From contig NZ_CAJZAR010000078.1 in assembly GCF_914484835.1 (NCBI RefSeq), positions 42,014 to 106,013 on the forward strand: a DNA stretch of 64,000 bases, written 5' to 3'. The translations under genes were made by a program, and so were the position numbers. Positions 18,586-27,220 of the stretch are shown here, piece after piece. Every line of letters begins with the position of its first letter. Position 1 is the first letter of the stretch. This stretch comes from Paraburkholderia tropica (lineage in GTDB: Bacteria > Pseudomonadota > Gammaproteobacteria > Burkholderiales > Burkholderiaceae). The notes beneath the pieces were generated by a model that saw only the letters and a program-made list of their open reading frames with translations, was not told the origin of the DNA and made no database searches.

Positions 18586-19602
18586 TCAGTGCACGCAGGC
18601 GAGCGCGTATTTGAGCGCGGCGGGCAGCAGCTGCCGCCAGACCGGCCAGACGTGGCCGCCGTCGACGATGCGTAGCGCCGCCGGATTGCCCGCCTCGCGC
18701 AAACGCGTGTAGAGCAGCGACGATTCGGCCTGGATCACGAGGTCGTCGTCGCCCGAGGCGATGAAGAAGGGCACGCGCCACGGCCGTCCGAAATAGCCGT
18801 TCCACAGCGCCGGATAGTTGAGCGTGCGCCAGATGTGCGCATCGAACTGGTGCTCGCCGAACACGCCCACGCGCCGCGCCGACGAGGACGGCGGCGGCTC
18901 GCCCGAATAGACCGCGGGCGAGAGCAGCAGCGCGCCGCAGAACATGTCGGGATGTTCGAGCGTGTAGCGCAGCGCGCCGAATCCGCCCATCGAGACGCCG
19001 CCGATCGCGCGGCCGCCGCGCTCGTCCGCGACCGCGAAATGCGCCTCGATCTCGGGCATCAGGTCGTTGAAGAACGCCGTCTCCATCTTTTCCTTGCGAT
19101 CGACATACCAGTCGGTGCCGCCTTGCGGCATCACGATCACGACGGGCGGAATCTCGTGGCGCGCGATCAGCGTGTCGGCGGCGGTTTGCAGGTCGCCCTG
19201 GGTGATCCAGTCCATCGCGTCGCCGTTGTTGCCGTGCAGGAGATAGAGCACCGGATAGCGCGCGGCGTCGGCGTGATAGCCGCTCGGCAGATAGACCACG
19301 TAAGGCCAGTCGCGATTGAGCGCCGCCGCGTGGAAGGTGCGCGCCGCGATCGTGCTGGCCGCCGCGAGGCTCGGCCTGGCGGCGAGCGCCACGAAGGTGA
19401 ACGCCGATGCCAGCGCGACCAAACCCGCCGTGGCCGCCGCGCGCGCGAGGGCGTGCCGGAAGCTGCGCACGCTGTTTTGCGAATGGCTTCGTTTTGCGTG
19501 AGGTGTGGTGCTTCGAGTCGCGGCAAGGCGCGGATCGGACGGCGAATTGGACGGCGAATCGAGCGGCGAGCCGGACGGCGCGGGGCAAAGGGAGCTGCGC
19601 AT
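18586..19602 (-). CDS. Exported alpha/beta-hydrolase esterase (esterase D/antigen-85-like)
   Basis: A 338-residue secreted hydrolase. The N-terminus has a long, low-complexity basic extension and a hydrophobic stretch (ATAGLVALASAFTFVALAA) consistent with a signal sequence. The catalytic domain carries LLHGNNGDAMDW (oxyanion region), the nucleophile elbow GGVSMGGFG, a late ASGDDD acid and GGHVW histidine, forming a Ser-Asp-His triad as in PF00756 esterases. The start is uncertain because of the repetitive GACGGCGA-type codons; the real start may lie closer to the hydrophobic stretch. It lies 173 bp downstream of opgC on the same strand, so both may act on the envelope. Confidence 0.8.
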   Translation of the reverse strand: MRSSLCPAPSGSPLDSPSNSPSDPRLAATRSTTPHAKRSHSQNSVRSFRHALARAAATAGLVALASAFTFVALAARPSLAAASTIAARTFHAAALNRDWPYVVYLPSGYHADAARYPVLYLLHGNNGDAMDWITQGDLQTAADTLIARHEIPPVVIVMPQGGTDWYVDRKEKMETAFFNDLMPEIEAHFAVADERGGRAIGGVSMGGFGALRYTLEHPDMFCGALLLSPAVYSGEPPPSSSARRVGVFGEHQFDAHIWRTLNYPALWNGYFGRPWRVPFFIASGDDDLVIQAESSLLYTRLREAGNPAALRIVDGGHVWPVWRQLLPAALKYALACVH

Positions 19603-19775
19603 GGCGGAAAGCGGGTGTCGAGGGCACGCCGTCGGCGCGGGGTCATCATGCTAGCAGCGCCGCGCGCGGCCAGGAAGCGGACGATTTTGCGGACGACTGA
19701 GTGGGCGATTTTTGCGTGAAGTTTGGGGCTCAGGCGCACGCGGTCTCGCCGCGCGCGCCCAAGCCTTCGCGCGCG

Positions 19776-20876
19776 TCAGGCCGACGCCTTCGCGCGCGAG
19801 GGCAGCAGCCGTTTGAGCGGATCGGCGGCGCGCACGACCACGAACAGCGCGGTGAGCGCGACGGCGTCGGCGGTCAGGCCGAGCGGCACGTCGAGATAGC
19901 CGTCGGTGTACCAGTAGAGCACCGAGTCGACGGTCAGCGAGATCACCGCGCCCGCCACGAACGACAGCATGCCCTTGCGGCCGACGAGGCCCACCCACGG
20001 CAGCCAGGTCGCGAGACGCTTCGCCCAGCCGAGCCGGATCAGGTGCGCGACGAGCCACGCGATGCCGAAGAAGTTCAGCGCGCGGAACCACGCGAGATTG
20101 CGCTTGAAGTCGCCGTCGAGCGGCGTGTTGCCGAGTTGCAGCCGATAGATGGCCGCCGCCGCGACCACGGCGAGCGCGAACATCGTCACGAGCGTGCCGA
20201 GCTTCGGCCGCGCGGTCACGTTCTGGAACACCGGCTGCGCCTGCGCGATCACGCCGGCCATGAACATCAGCTGCCAGCCGAACGGGTTGAAGTCCCAGTG
20301 CACGTCCTCAACGTGCGGCAGATACGGCGCGAAATGCGGCGCGACGCCCCACAGCGCGAGGCTGATCGCCGCGAGCAGCCAGGGCCGCGTGCGCGCGAGC
20401 GGCAGCGCGAGCGGCGCGGCCAGCGCGAAGCACGCGTACATCGGCAGCACGCCCGCGAGATAGGGCTGGCGGCGCAGCAGCACGATGTCGCGCAGCGCGG
20501 CGCCGGGCGCGAGCATGAGATCGTCGAGATCGGTGGTCGCGAGGTTGGGGGCGTCGACGTTCAGGGCGGTCAGGATGGCCGTGACGAGCAGCATCAGCAG
20601 CGCCGTGACCACGAACGCGCGATAGATCTCGAAGGCGCGCTTGACGAAGCGCTGGCGCGCGGCGGCCTCGGTGCGGCGCGCGCAGAGCGCGGCCCACGCG
20701 GTGGCCGTGGCGTAGCCGCCGAGGAAGACGAACACTTCGGCGGCGTCGCAGAGCGCGTAGGCGTGCAGCGTTACGCGCGAAATGATGCTGCCGCCGATGT
20801 GATCGACGACGATGATGAGCAGAACGAGTCCGCGAAAGAAGTCGAGTTCGACGAGACGATTGGAAGACTGTGACAT
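19776..20876 (-). CDS. opgC: OpgC-type membrane acyltransferase
   Basis: A 366-residue multi-pass inner-membrane protein of the OpgC family, which succinylates osmoregulated periplasmic glucans in characterised bacteria. It starts with the family signature RLVELDFFRGLVLLIIVVDH and continues with about ten membrane helices, including AEVFVFLGGYATATAWAAL and NPFGWQLMFMAGVIAQ. The ATG at 20876 begins MSQSSNRLVELD; the longer open frame upstream is rich in Arg and Pro and looks non-coding. The exported esterase gene follows on the same strand. I see no opgGH genes in this window. Confidence 0.85.
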   Translation of the reverse strand: MSQSSNRLVELDFFRGLVLLIIVVDHIGGSIISRVTLHAYALCDAAEVFVFLGGYATATAWAALCARRTEAAARQRFVKRAFEIYRAFVVTALLMLLVTAILTALNVDAPNLATTDLDDLMLAPGAALRDIVLLRRQPYLAGVLPMYACFALAAPLALPLARTRPWLLAAISLALWGVAPHFAPYLPHVEDVHWDFNPFGWQLMFMAGVIAQAQPVFQNVTARPKLGTLVTMFALAVVAAAAIYRLQLGNTPLDGDFKRNLAWFRALNFFGIAWLVAHLIRLGWAKRLATWLPWVGLVGRKGMLSFVAGAVISLTVDSVLYWYTDGYLDVPLGLTADAVALTALFVVVRAADPLKRLLPSRAKASA

Positions 20877-21751
20877 GGATCCGGCGCCAGCCGGAGACGT
20901 CGCGCGGGTGGGCCGGACCGGCCGGACGGCGCGCACGGCCGGGCTGGCGCATGCAAAAAATGGGTGCTGCGTATCAGGCTTTGCGGCTCTGCGAACAGGG
21001 CATAGGGCGCGGCGCAAGCTGCGGCAATCTGCCATTGCGCCGATTCAAAACCGGCGGCCAGTGGCGAAATCCCGGGAGCGCTGCGCGCCGGCCGGCAAAC
21101 GCCGGTCCGCAAACGCTGGTCCGTAAAACTGGGCAGTTTCGCGATGGCGCAGGCCGGGGGGCGCGGCGATTCGCGAGTCCCAGGAAAAGACCTGATGGAC
21201 GTCTCAGGGTTCCCGTGACAGGCGTGTCGACGCGCAATGGAGGCAATACTACCTTAATTTTCAAAGGGCTTTCGGCGTGCAAGCCAGTTCAAGTTCTCGT
21301 TTTTGCTGCCGATATGTCGAAGAGATTACACCGTGAACTGGCGCTATTTGTGCGCCCCAATTGTCTGCGCAAATGGCCCTGAAGGCCGTCTGACGGGCAT
21401 GGGCGGCGAGATGGCCGTCGATTCCAGGCGCAACGGCGGCAGCGTTGGCCGGGCCTGGCTGGGGGAGTTGTATCAGAGGTATCAGAGTGTTGTCGCGCGA
21501 CTGATATATGTGAAACGCGCTTTACAATGCCGGGTGCTTCGAGCTGGACGCTATTTTGCCGCAGTGCGGGTTTTGTGCGACGGTTATAGCGTTTTGCTTG
21601 AAGAAGCGCGTAATTTGAATGCAGAAGGGAGCGGGCTGGGCGCGAGCGTCCGGGGCTGGCCAGGAGAGGCGGGAGCGCGCAACGACGCAGCAAACCGCAC
21701 GATGCCACCCGGGCGACGCGAGCCGCCGCGCAGCACAAGGAGCTAAAAAAC
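20877..21751. other. Long intergenic region, no gene seen
   Basis: 875 bp between opgC and the lipoprotein gene, which diverge. The half nearer the lipoprotein gene is locally A+T-richer and holds two adjacent 9-bp copies of GTATCAGAG (21470-21487) and a TACAAT hexamer near 21523 that could be a -10 for the lipoprotein gene. Open frames here have poor codon use and no family resemblance, so I do not call them. Confidence 0.55.
21470..21487. repeat. Tandem 9-bp repeat GTATCAGAG x2
   Basis: Two abutting identical 9-mers in the leader region of the NlpD-like gene, upstream of a TACAAT hexamer. Possible activator site; unproven. Confidence 0.45.
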
Positions 21752-22606
21752 ATGTTCGAGGATCGTACCGGTCAGTGGACCCACGGTCTGTCGCGTTTGC
21801 GTGCCGGCATCGCCGGCGTCGGTCTGGCCGTCTTGCTGGCCGCCTGCGCGAACGTCGATCAGCAGCAGACACCGCCGGAGTCGCAGCCGCAGCCCGACCC
21901 GTCGGCTTCGGCCGCGCCTGCGTCCGACGCGGCGGCCAGCGCGGCGCAAGCCGCCGCCAGCGCGCCGGTCACACGCGTCGTCACGAAGACCACCTACGTG
22001 CGCGTGCGTCGTGGCGACACGCTGCAGCGCATCGCGTCGAACCACAGCGTCTCGGTCAGGGACCTGTCGGCGTGGAACCGCCTGAAGCCGAATAGCCGCC
22101 TGCGCGCGGGCCAGTCGCTGAAGATCGTCGCGAAGCAGACGATCACGGTGCAGGCCGCCGCGCCGGGCAAGGCCGCGCCCGCGAACACCGCGCAAAGCCG
22201 CGCCGTGGCCGCCGAGGTGGCGCGTCATGCGAACAGCGTGACGCTGGTCTGGCCCGCGCAGGGCCGCGTGATCGAGCCGTTCGCGCCGGGCACGACGCGC
22301 GGCATCGAGATCGCCGGGAAGGCGGGCGATCCGGTGCTCGCCGCCGCCGACGGCAAGGTGATGTACGCGGGCACCGGCCTCAACGAGTACGGCAGCCTCA
22401 TCATCGTCCAGCACAACAAGGACTTTCTGACGGCGTATTCGCATAACCGCCGCCTGCTGGTGAAGACCGGCGACACGGTGCATCAGGGCCAGCAGATCGC
22501 TGAAATGGGCAACGAGAACAACGACCGCGTGGCGGTGCTGTTCGAGGTGCGCCGCGACGGCAAGCCGGTCGATCCGATGCCGTATCTGCCGACGCAGAAG
22601 AGTTGA
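21752..22606 (+). CDS. NlpD-like lipoprotein: LysM plus degenerate LytM (M23) domain
   Basis: A 284-residue outer-membrane lipoprotein candidate. The lipobox is LLAAC (about residues 28-32), followed by a Pro/Ala-rich linker, a LysM domain (YVRVRRGDTLQRIASNHSVS, about 82-125) and a C-terminal M23/LytM fold (about 165-280). The metal ligands of active M23 peptidases are missing: the first motif reads GTTRGIEIAG rather than H-x3-D, and the last reads LFEVRR instead of HxH. It is therefore more likely an activator of cell-wall amidases, like NlpD, than a peptidase. AAGGAG precedes the ATG, and a strong terminator follows. Confidence 0.9.
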   Translation: MFEDRTGQWTHGLSRLRAGIAGVGLAVLLAACANVDQQQTPPESQPQPDPSASAAPASDAAASAAQAAASAPVTRVVTKTTYVRVRRGDTLQRIASNHSVSVRDLSAWNRLKPNSRLRAGQSLKIVAKQTITVQAAAPGKAAPANTAQSRAVAAEVARHANSVTLVWPAQGRVIEPFAPGTTRGIEIAGKAGDPVLAAADGKVMYAGTGLNEYGSLIIVQHNKDFLTAYSHNRRLLVKTGDTVHQGQQIAEMGNENNDRVAVLFEVRRDGKPVDPMPYLPTQKS

Positions 22607-22650
22607 GATCGCACCGCGCGCTGTGCGGGTCTCGCTGGAAAACGAAAAAG

Positions 22651-22687
22651 CCGCCCTGACGCGATGTAGCGTCAGGGCGGTTTTTTT
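22651..22687 (+). terminator. Strong intrinsic terminator
   Basis: Perfect 12-bp stem (CCGCCCTGACGC and its complement) with a 6-nt loop, directly followed by seven T, 45 bp after the lipoprotein stop. An A-rich stretch on the other side means it may also stop leftward transcripts from the prp operon. Confidence 0.95.
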
Positions 22688-22750
22688 CGTCATGGCGGAC
22701 AGTGCGCCCGCCGGTGACCGTTCGCCGGCGATCGTTGCCAGGCGCGCGGC

Positions 22751-23941
22751 TTAAAACGCGTCGCCGGGCACCCGCACCCAGCCTTCCATCAGCACGCGTG
22801 CGCTGCGGCTCATGATGGCCTTCGTGACGCTCCATTCGCCGTCCTGCTGGCTGGCTTCGGCGCCGACGCGCAGCGTGCCCGACGGATGGCCGAAGCGCAC
22901 CGCGCTGCGCTCGCCGCCGCCCGCCGCGAGATTCACGAGCGTGCCCGGAATGGCCGCCGCGGTGCCGATGGCCACGGCCGCCGTTCCCATCATGGCGTGA
23001 TGCAGCTTGCCCATCGACATCGCGCGCACCAGCAGATCGACATCGCCGTTTTCGACGCGCTTGCCGCTCGACGCCGTGTACGCCGCAGGCTTCGCAACGA
23101 AGGCGATCTTCGGCGTGTGCTGGCGCGTGGCGATCTCGTCGAGATGCTTGATGAGGCCCATGCGCAATGCGCCGTGCGCGCGGATGGTCTCGAACTTCTT
23201 CAGCGCCTCGGCGTCGCTGTTGATCGCGTCCTGCAATTCCGTGCCCGTGTAGCCGATGGCTTCGGCGTTCACGAAGATGGTGGGAATGCCCGCGTTGATC
23301 ATGGTGGCCTTGAGCGTGCCGACGCCGGGCACTTCGAGGTCGTCGACGAGATGGCCGGTGGGGAACATCGCGCCGCCCGCGCCTTCTTCCTCGGCGGCGG
23401 GATCGAGGAATTCGAGCTGCACTTCGGCGGCGGGGAAGGTCACGCCGTCGAGTTCGAAGTCACCGGTTTCCTGCACCTGGCCGTTCGTGATGGGCACGTG
23501 CGCGACGATGGTCTTGCCGATGTTGGCTTGCCAGATGCGCACGACCGCGACGCCGTTGTCGGGCACGCGCGCGGGGTCGACGAGACCGCCGCTGATCGCG
23601 AACGGACCGACGGCCGCCGAGAGGTTGCCGCAGTTGCCGCTCCAGTCGACGAAGGCTTTGTCGATGGCGACCTGGCCGAACAGATAGTCGACGTCGTGAC
23701 CGGGGCGCTCACTCTTCGCGACGATCACGGTCTTGCTCGTGCTGGAGGTGGCGCCGCCCATGCCGTCGATCTGTTTGCCGTAGGGGTCGGGACTGCCGAT
23801 CACGCGCATCAGCAGCTTGTCGCGCGCGACGCCCGGCTGCTGTGCGGCGGCGGGCAGGTCTTGCAGGCGGAAGAACACGCCTTTGCTGGTGCCCCCGCGC
23901 AGGTAGGTGGCGGGAATCTTGATCTGGGGTTGATGGCTCAT
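22751..23941 (-). CDS. prpF: 2-methylaconitate cis-trans isomerase PrpF
   Basis: Isomerises the trans-2-methylaconitate-type product of AcnD so the methylcitrate cycle can proceed. The 396-residue protein begins with the family block IKIPATYLRGGTSKGVFFRL and contains IDGMGGATSSTSKTVIV and DWSGNCGNLSAAVGPFA, with the conserved cysteine in CGN, plus the late RFGHPSGTLRVGA. It is the last gene of the leftward prp operon. Its ATG lies 12 bp after the stop of an inserted DUF559 gene, with only a modest GGGAT ribosome site, so translation might depend on that upstream gene. Confidence 0.95.
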   Translation of the reverse strand: MSHQPQIKIPATYLRGGTSKGVFFRLQDLPAAAQQPGVARDKLLMRVIGSPDPYGKQIDGMGGATSSTSKTVIVAKSERPGHDVDYLFGQVAIDKAFVDWSGNCGNLSAAVGPFAISGGLVDPARVPDNGVAVVRIWQANIGKTIVAHVPITNGQVQETGDFELDGVTFPAAEVQLEFLDPAAEEEGAGGAMFPTGHLVDDLEVPGVGTLKATMINAGIPTIFVNAEAIGYTGTELQDAINSDAEALKKFETIRAHGALRMGLIKHLDEIATRQHTPKIAFVAKPAAYTASSGKRVENGDVDLLVRAMSMGKLHHAMMGTAAVAIGTAAAIPGTLVNLAAGGGERSAVRFGHPSGTLRVGAEASQQDGEWSVTKAIMSRSARVLMEGWVRVPGDAF

Positions 23942-23953
23942 AAAAATCCCGTG

Positions 23954-24415
23954 TCAACATTGTGCTCCCCTCTCCCAGGGGAGAGGGGCAGGGGGAGTGG
24001 GGGGAGTGGAGGGAGTGGAGGGAGTGGAGGGAGTGGGGGGGAGTGGCGAAAGTGGCGACAGCGCACGCCGTTCACGAACTGTCATCAATATCACCTCCAA
24101 CACGGCCTCCGTGTTCCGCAATATTTCATCGTTCCAGAACCGCAGCACGGTATAGCCACGGCTACGCAACGAGGCGTCGCGCACAGCATCGTCGACGCTG
24201 CCGTTGTGCTGTCCGCCATCCGCTTCGATGGCGACACGCGCACCGCAATGCGCGAAATCCACGATATAGCGGCCGATGGGGTGCTGGCGGCGGAATTTCT
24301 CACCGCACAGGCGATGCGCGCGAAGATGACGCCAGAGCAGTTGCTCTGCTTCGGTCATGTTTTTGCGCAGATGTCTGGCGCGTTCGATTATCGTTGCGTG
24401 CCGCATTTCCCCCAC
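23954..24415 (-). CDS. DUF559 (Vsr-like endonuclease fold) protein inside the prp operon
   Basis: A 153-residue protein with the DUF559 core: LRKNMTEAEQLLWRHLRAHR, FRRQHPIGRYIVDFA, VAIEADGGQH and a late GYTVLRFWNDEIL block. This fold is related to the very-short-patch repair/restriction-endonuclease superfamily, but most members are uncharacterised. The C-terminal tail is a low-complexity Ser-Pro-Thr run encoded by GGAGT-type repeats and ends inside a hairpin (PLPWERGAQC). It interrupts the usual acnD-prpF spacing and is bracketed by two hairpins with identical arms, which suggests a small mobile or domesticated cassette. Confidence 0.85.
   Translation of the reverse strand: MGEMRHATIIERARHLRKNMTEAEQLLWRHLRAHRLCGEKFRRQHPIGRYIVDFAHCGARVAIEADGGQHNGSVDDAVRDASLRSRGYTVLRFWNDEILRNTEAVLEVILMTVRERRALSPLSPLPPTPSTPSTPSTPPTPPAPLPWERGAQC
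23967..23988. repeat. Left boundary hairpin of the DUF559 cassette
   Basis: Arms CCCCTCTCCC and GGGAGAGGGG around a 2-nt loop. The same 10-bp arms occur at 24430-24452. This copy overlaps the last codons of the DUF559 gene. Confidence 0.75.
23989..24050. repeat. GGAGTGGAGG-type tandem repeat
   Basis: Several near-perfect 9-bp units (GGAGTGGAG/GGAGTGGGG) within the 3' end of the DUF559 gene, encoding the Ser-Thr-Pro tail. Copy number is likely to vary by slippage. Confidence 0.7.
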
Positions 24416-24429
24416 TCCTCACTCCCCAA

Positions 24430-24452
24430 CCCCTCTCCCGCAGGGAGAGGGG
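24430..24452. repeat. Right boundary hairpin of the DUF559 cassette
   Basis: Arms CCCCTCTCCC and GGGAGAGGGG around a 3-nt loop (GCA), 11 bp downstream of the acnD stop. Arms are identical to the hairpin at 23967-23988. Confidence 0.75.
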
Positions 24453-24463
24453 CTCCGTTTGCT

Positions 24464-27055
24464 TCAGGCGCGCGATGATTCCAGGAAGTCTTGCGCAAAG
24501 CGCTGCAGCACGCCGCCCGCTTCGTAAATCGAGACTTCCTCCGCCGTATCCAGGCGGCACGTCACCGGCACTTCCACTCGCTCGCCGTTCTTCCGGTTGA
24601 TCACCAGCGTCAGGTCGGCGCGCGGCGTGCGCTCGCCGCGCACGTCGAACGTCTCCGTGCCGTCGATGCCCAGCGTCGTGCGGTTCGTGCCCGCCTTGAA
24701 CTCCAGCGGGACCACGCCCATGCCGATCAGGTTCGTGCGGTGAATCCGCTCGAAGCCCTCCGCCACGATCACTTCCACGCCCGCGAGTCGCACGCCCTTG
24801 GCCGCCCAGTCGCGCGACGATCCCTGGCCGTAGTCCGCGCCGGCGATGATGATCAGCGGCTGCTTGCGATCCATGTAAGTTTCGATCGCTTCCCACATGC
24901 GCACGACCTGGCCTTCCGGTTCGATGCGCGCGAGCGAGCCCTTCTTCACCGCGCCATCGACCACGGCCATTTCGTTGACGAGCGTCGGGTTCGCGAAGGT
25001 CGCGCGCTGCGCCGTCAGGTGGTCGCCTCGATGCGTGGCGTACGAGTTGAAATCCTCTTCGGGCAGGCCCATTTTCGCGAGGTATTCGCCCGCCGCGCTA
25101 TCCAGCAGAATCGCGTTCGATGGCGACAGGTGGTCGGTCGTGATGTTGTCGCCGAGCACCGCGAGCGGACGCAGGCCGCGCAGCGTGCGCTCGCCCGCGA
25201 GCGCGCCTTCCCAGTACGGCGGACGGCGGATATACGTGCTTTGCGCGCGCCAGTCGTAAAGCGGGTCGGTGGTTTCGCCGCTGGCCGCCGTGACCGCGAA
25301 CATCGGTTCGTACACCTTGCGGAACTGCTCGGGCTTCACGCTCTGCGCCACGATCGCGTCGATTTCCTCGTCGCTCGGCCACAGGTCTTTCAGATACACC
25401 GGCTGACCGTTCTGATCCGTGCCGAGCGCGTCTTTCTCGATGTCGAAGCGGATCGTGCCCGCAATCGCATACGCGACCACGAGCGGCGGCGACGCCAGAA
25501 ACGCCTGCTTCGCGTACGGGTGGATGCGGCCGTCGAAATTGCGGTTGCCCGACAGCACGGCGGTCGCGTACAGGTCGCGGTCGACGATTTCCTGCTGGAT
25601 CTTCGGATCGAGCGCGCCCGACATGCCGTTACACGTGGTGCACGCGAACGCGACGATGCCAAAGCCCAGCTTCTCCAGATCCGGCAGCAGCTTCGCTTCT
25701 TCCAGATACAGCTCCACGGCCTTCGATCCCGGCGCGAGCGAACTCTTCACCCACGGCTTGCGCGTGAGGCCGCGTGCGTTCGCATTGCGCGCGAGCAGCG
25801 CGGCGGCGATCACGTTGCGCGGATTGCTGGTGTTCGTGCAGCTCGTGATGGCCGCGATGATCACCGCGCCGTCGGGCATCTGGCCCGGCGTTTCTTCCCA
25901 CTGGCCCGCGATGCCGCGCGCCGCGAGATCGGACGTGGGCAGGCGCTTGTGCGGATTCGATGGACCGGCCATATTGCGCACCACGCTCGACAGATCGAAC
26001 GTGAGCGTGCGCTCGTACTGCGCGTGCGCGAGCGAATCGGCCCACAGGCCGACGGTTTTCGCATACGTTTCGACCAGCTTCACCTGTGCTTCCTCGCGGC
26101 CCGTGAGGCGCAGGTAGGCGAGCGTCTGATCGTCGATGAAGAACATCGCGGCCGTGGCGCCATATTCGGGCGCCATGTTCGAGATGGTCGCGCGGTCGCC
26201 GAGCGTGAGGCTCGACGCGCCTGCGCCGCGAAACTCCAGATACGCGCCCACGACCTTTTCCTTGCGCAGGAATTCGGTCAGCGCGAGCACGATGTCGGTG
26301 GCCGTGATGCCGGGCTGGCGCTTGCCCGTGAGTTCCACGCCGACGATGTCGGGCAGGCGCATCCACGAGGCGCGGCCGAGCATGACGTTTTCGGCTTCGA
26401 GGCCGCCCACGCCGATGGCGATCACGCCGAGCGCGTCCACGTGCGGCGTGTGGCTGTCGGTGCCCACGCAGGTGTCCGGGTAGGCCACGCCGTCGTGCAC
26501 GCCGATCACCGGCGACATTTTCTCCAGATTGATCTGGTGCATGATGCCGTTGCCGGGCGGGATCACGTCGACGTTCTTGAAGGCCTTCTTCGTCCAGTTG
26601 ATGAAGTCGAAGCGGTCTTCGTTACGGCGGTCCTCGATCGCGCGGTTCTTCTCGAAGGCCTGCGGGTCGAAGCCGCCGCATTCCACGGCGAGCGAGTGGT
26701 CGACGATCAGCTGAACCGGCACGACCGGATTCACCTTGGCGGGGTCGCCGCCTTGATCGGCGATGGCGTCGCGCAGGCCCGCGAGGTCGACGAGCGCGGT
26801 CTGGCCCAGAATGTCGTGGCAGACGACGCGCGCGGGATACCACGGGAAGTCGAGGTCGCGCTTGCGCTCGACGAGCTGCGCGAGCGAGGCGTTCAGGGTG
26901 GCCGGGTCGCAGCGGCGCACGAGATTTTCGGCGAGCACGCGCGAGGTGTACGGCAGCGTGTTCCAGGCGCCGGGCTGGATGGCCTCGACGGCTTGGCGCG
27001 CGTCGAAGTAATCGAGCCGGGTGCCGGGCAGGGCTTTGCGATGGGCGGTATTCAC
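24464..27055 (-). CDS. acnD: Fe/S-dependent 2-methylcitrate dehydratase AcnD
   Basis: Dehydrates 2-methylcitrate in the methylcitrate cycle and works together with PrpF. The 863-residue aconitase-family protein has the [4Fe-4S] cysteine motifs SCTNTSN and CTTCNGMSG, the substrate-binding DSHTPHVDALGVIAIGVGGLE region, and the swivel domain with GADYGQGSSRDWAAKGVRL. The start is GTG at 27055 (MNTAHRKALPGT); upstream sequence has no better choice. It lies third in prpB-prpC-acnD-prpF, 165 bp after prpC. Downstream spacing is enlarged by the DUF559 cassette. Confidence 0.95.
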   Translation of the reverse strand: MNTAHRKALPGTRLDYFDARQAVEAIQPGAWNTLPYTSRVLAENLVRRCDPATLNASLAQLVERKRDLDFPWYPARVVCHDILGQTALVDLAGLRDAIADQGGDPAKVNPVVPVQLIVDHSLAVECGGFDPQAFEKNRAIEDRRNEDRFDFINWTKKAFKNVDVIPPGNGIMHQINLEKMSPVIGVHDGVAYPDTCVGTDSHTPHVDALGVIAIGVGGLEAENVMLGRASWMRLPDIVGVELTGKRQPGITATDIVLALTEFLRKEKVVGAYLEFRGAGASSLTLGDRATISNMAPEYGATAAMFFIDDQTLAYLRLTGREEAQVKLVETYAKTVGLWADSLAHAQYERTLTFDLSSVVRNMAGPSNPHKRLPTSDLAARGIAGQWEETPGQMPDGAVIIAAITSCTNTSNPRNVIAAALLARNANARGLTRKPWVKSSLAPGSKAVELYLEEAKLLPDLEKLGFGIVAFACTTCNGMSGALDPKIQQEIVDRDLYATAVLSGNRNFDGRIHPYAKQAFLASPPLVVAYAIAGTIRFDIEKDALGTDQNGQPVYLKDLWPSDEEIDAIVAQSVKPEQFRKVYEPMFAVTAASGETTDPLYDWRAQSTYIRRPPYWEGALAGERTLRGLRPLAVLGDNITTDHLSPSNAILLDSAAGEYLAKMGLPEEDFNSYATHRGDHLTAQRATFANPTLVNEMAVVDGAVKKGSLARIEPEGQVVRMWEAIETYMDRKQPLIIIAGADYGQGSSRDWAAKGVRLAGVEVIVAEGFERIHRTNLIGMGVVPLEFKAGTNRTTLGIDGTETFDVRGERTPRADLTLVINRKNGERVEVPVTCRLDTAEEVSIYEAGGVLQRFAQDFLESSRA

Positions 27056-27220
27056 GGCTTGGGGACCAATGGTTGGAATAGGGTTGCAGCGGCGCGCGGT
27101 GCGATGAAACCGCAGGCGCGGGGCGTTCGTGACGACTTCACTCTACGCGCACGCGCCGCCGTCTTGCAGTCGTCCGCACGGACTATGCCGTTCGGACGAC
27201 TGGTGAGCACGAAGCGCGGC

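Noticed and set aside
21303..21746. A 147-codon open frame before the NlpD-like gene
   Set aside because: Poor codon bias, no ribosome site and no similarity; its end overlaps the lipoprotein leader.
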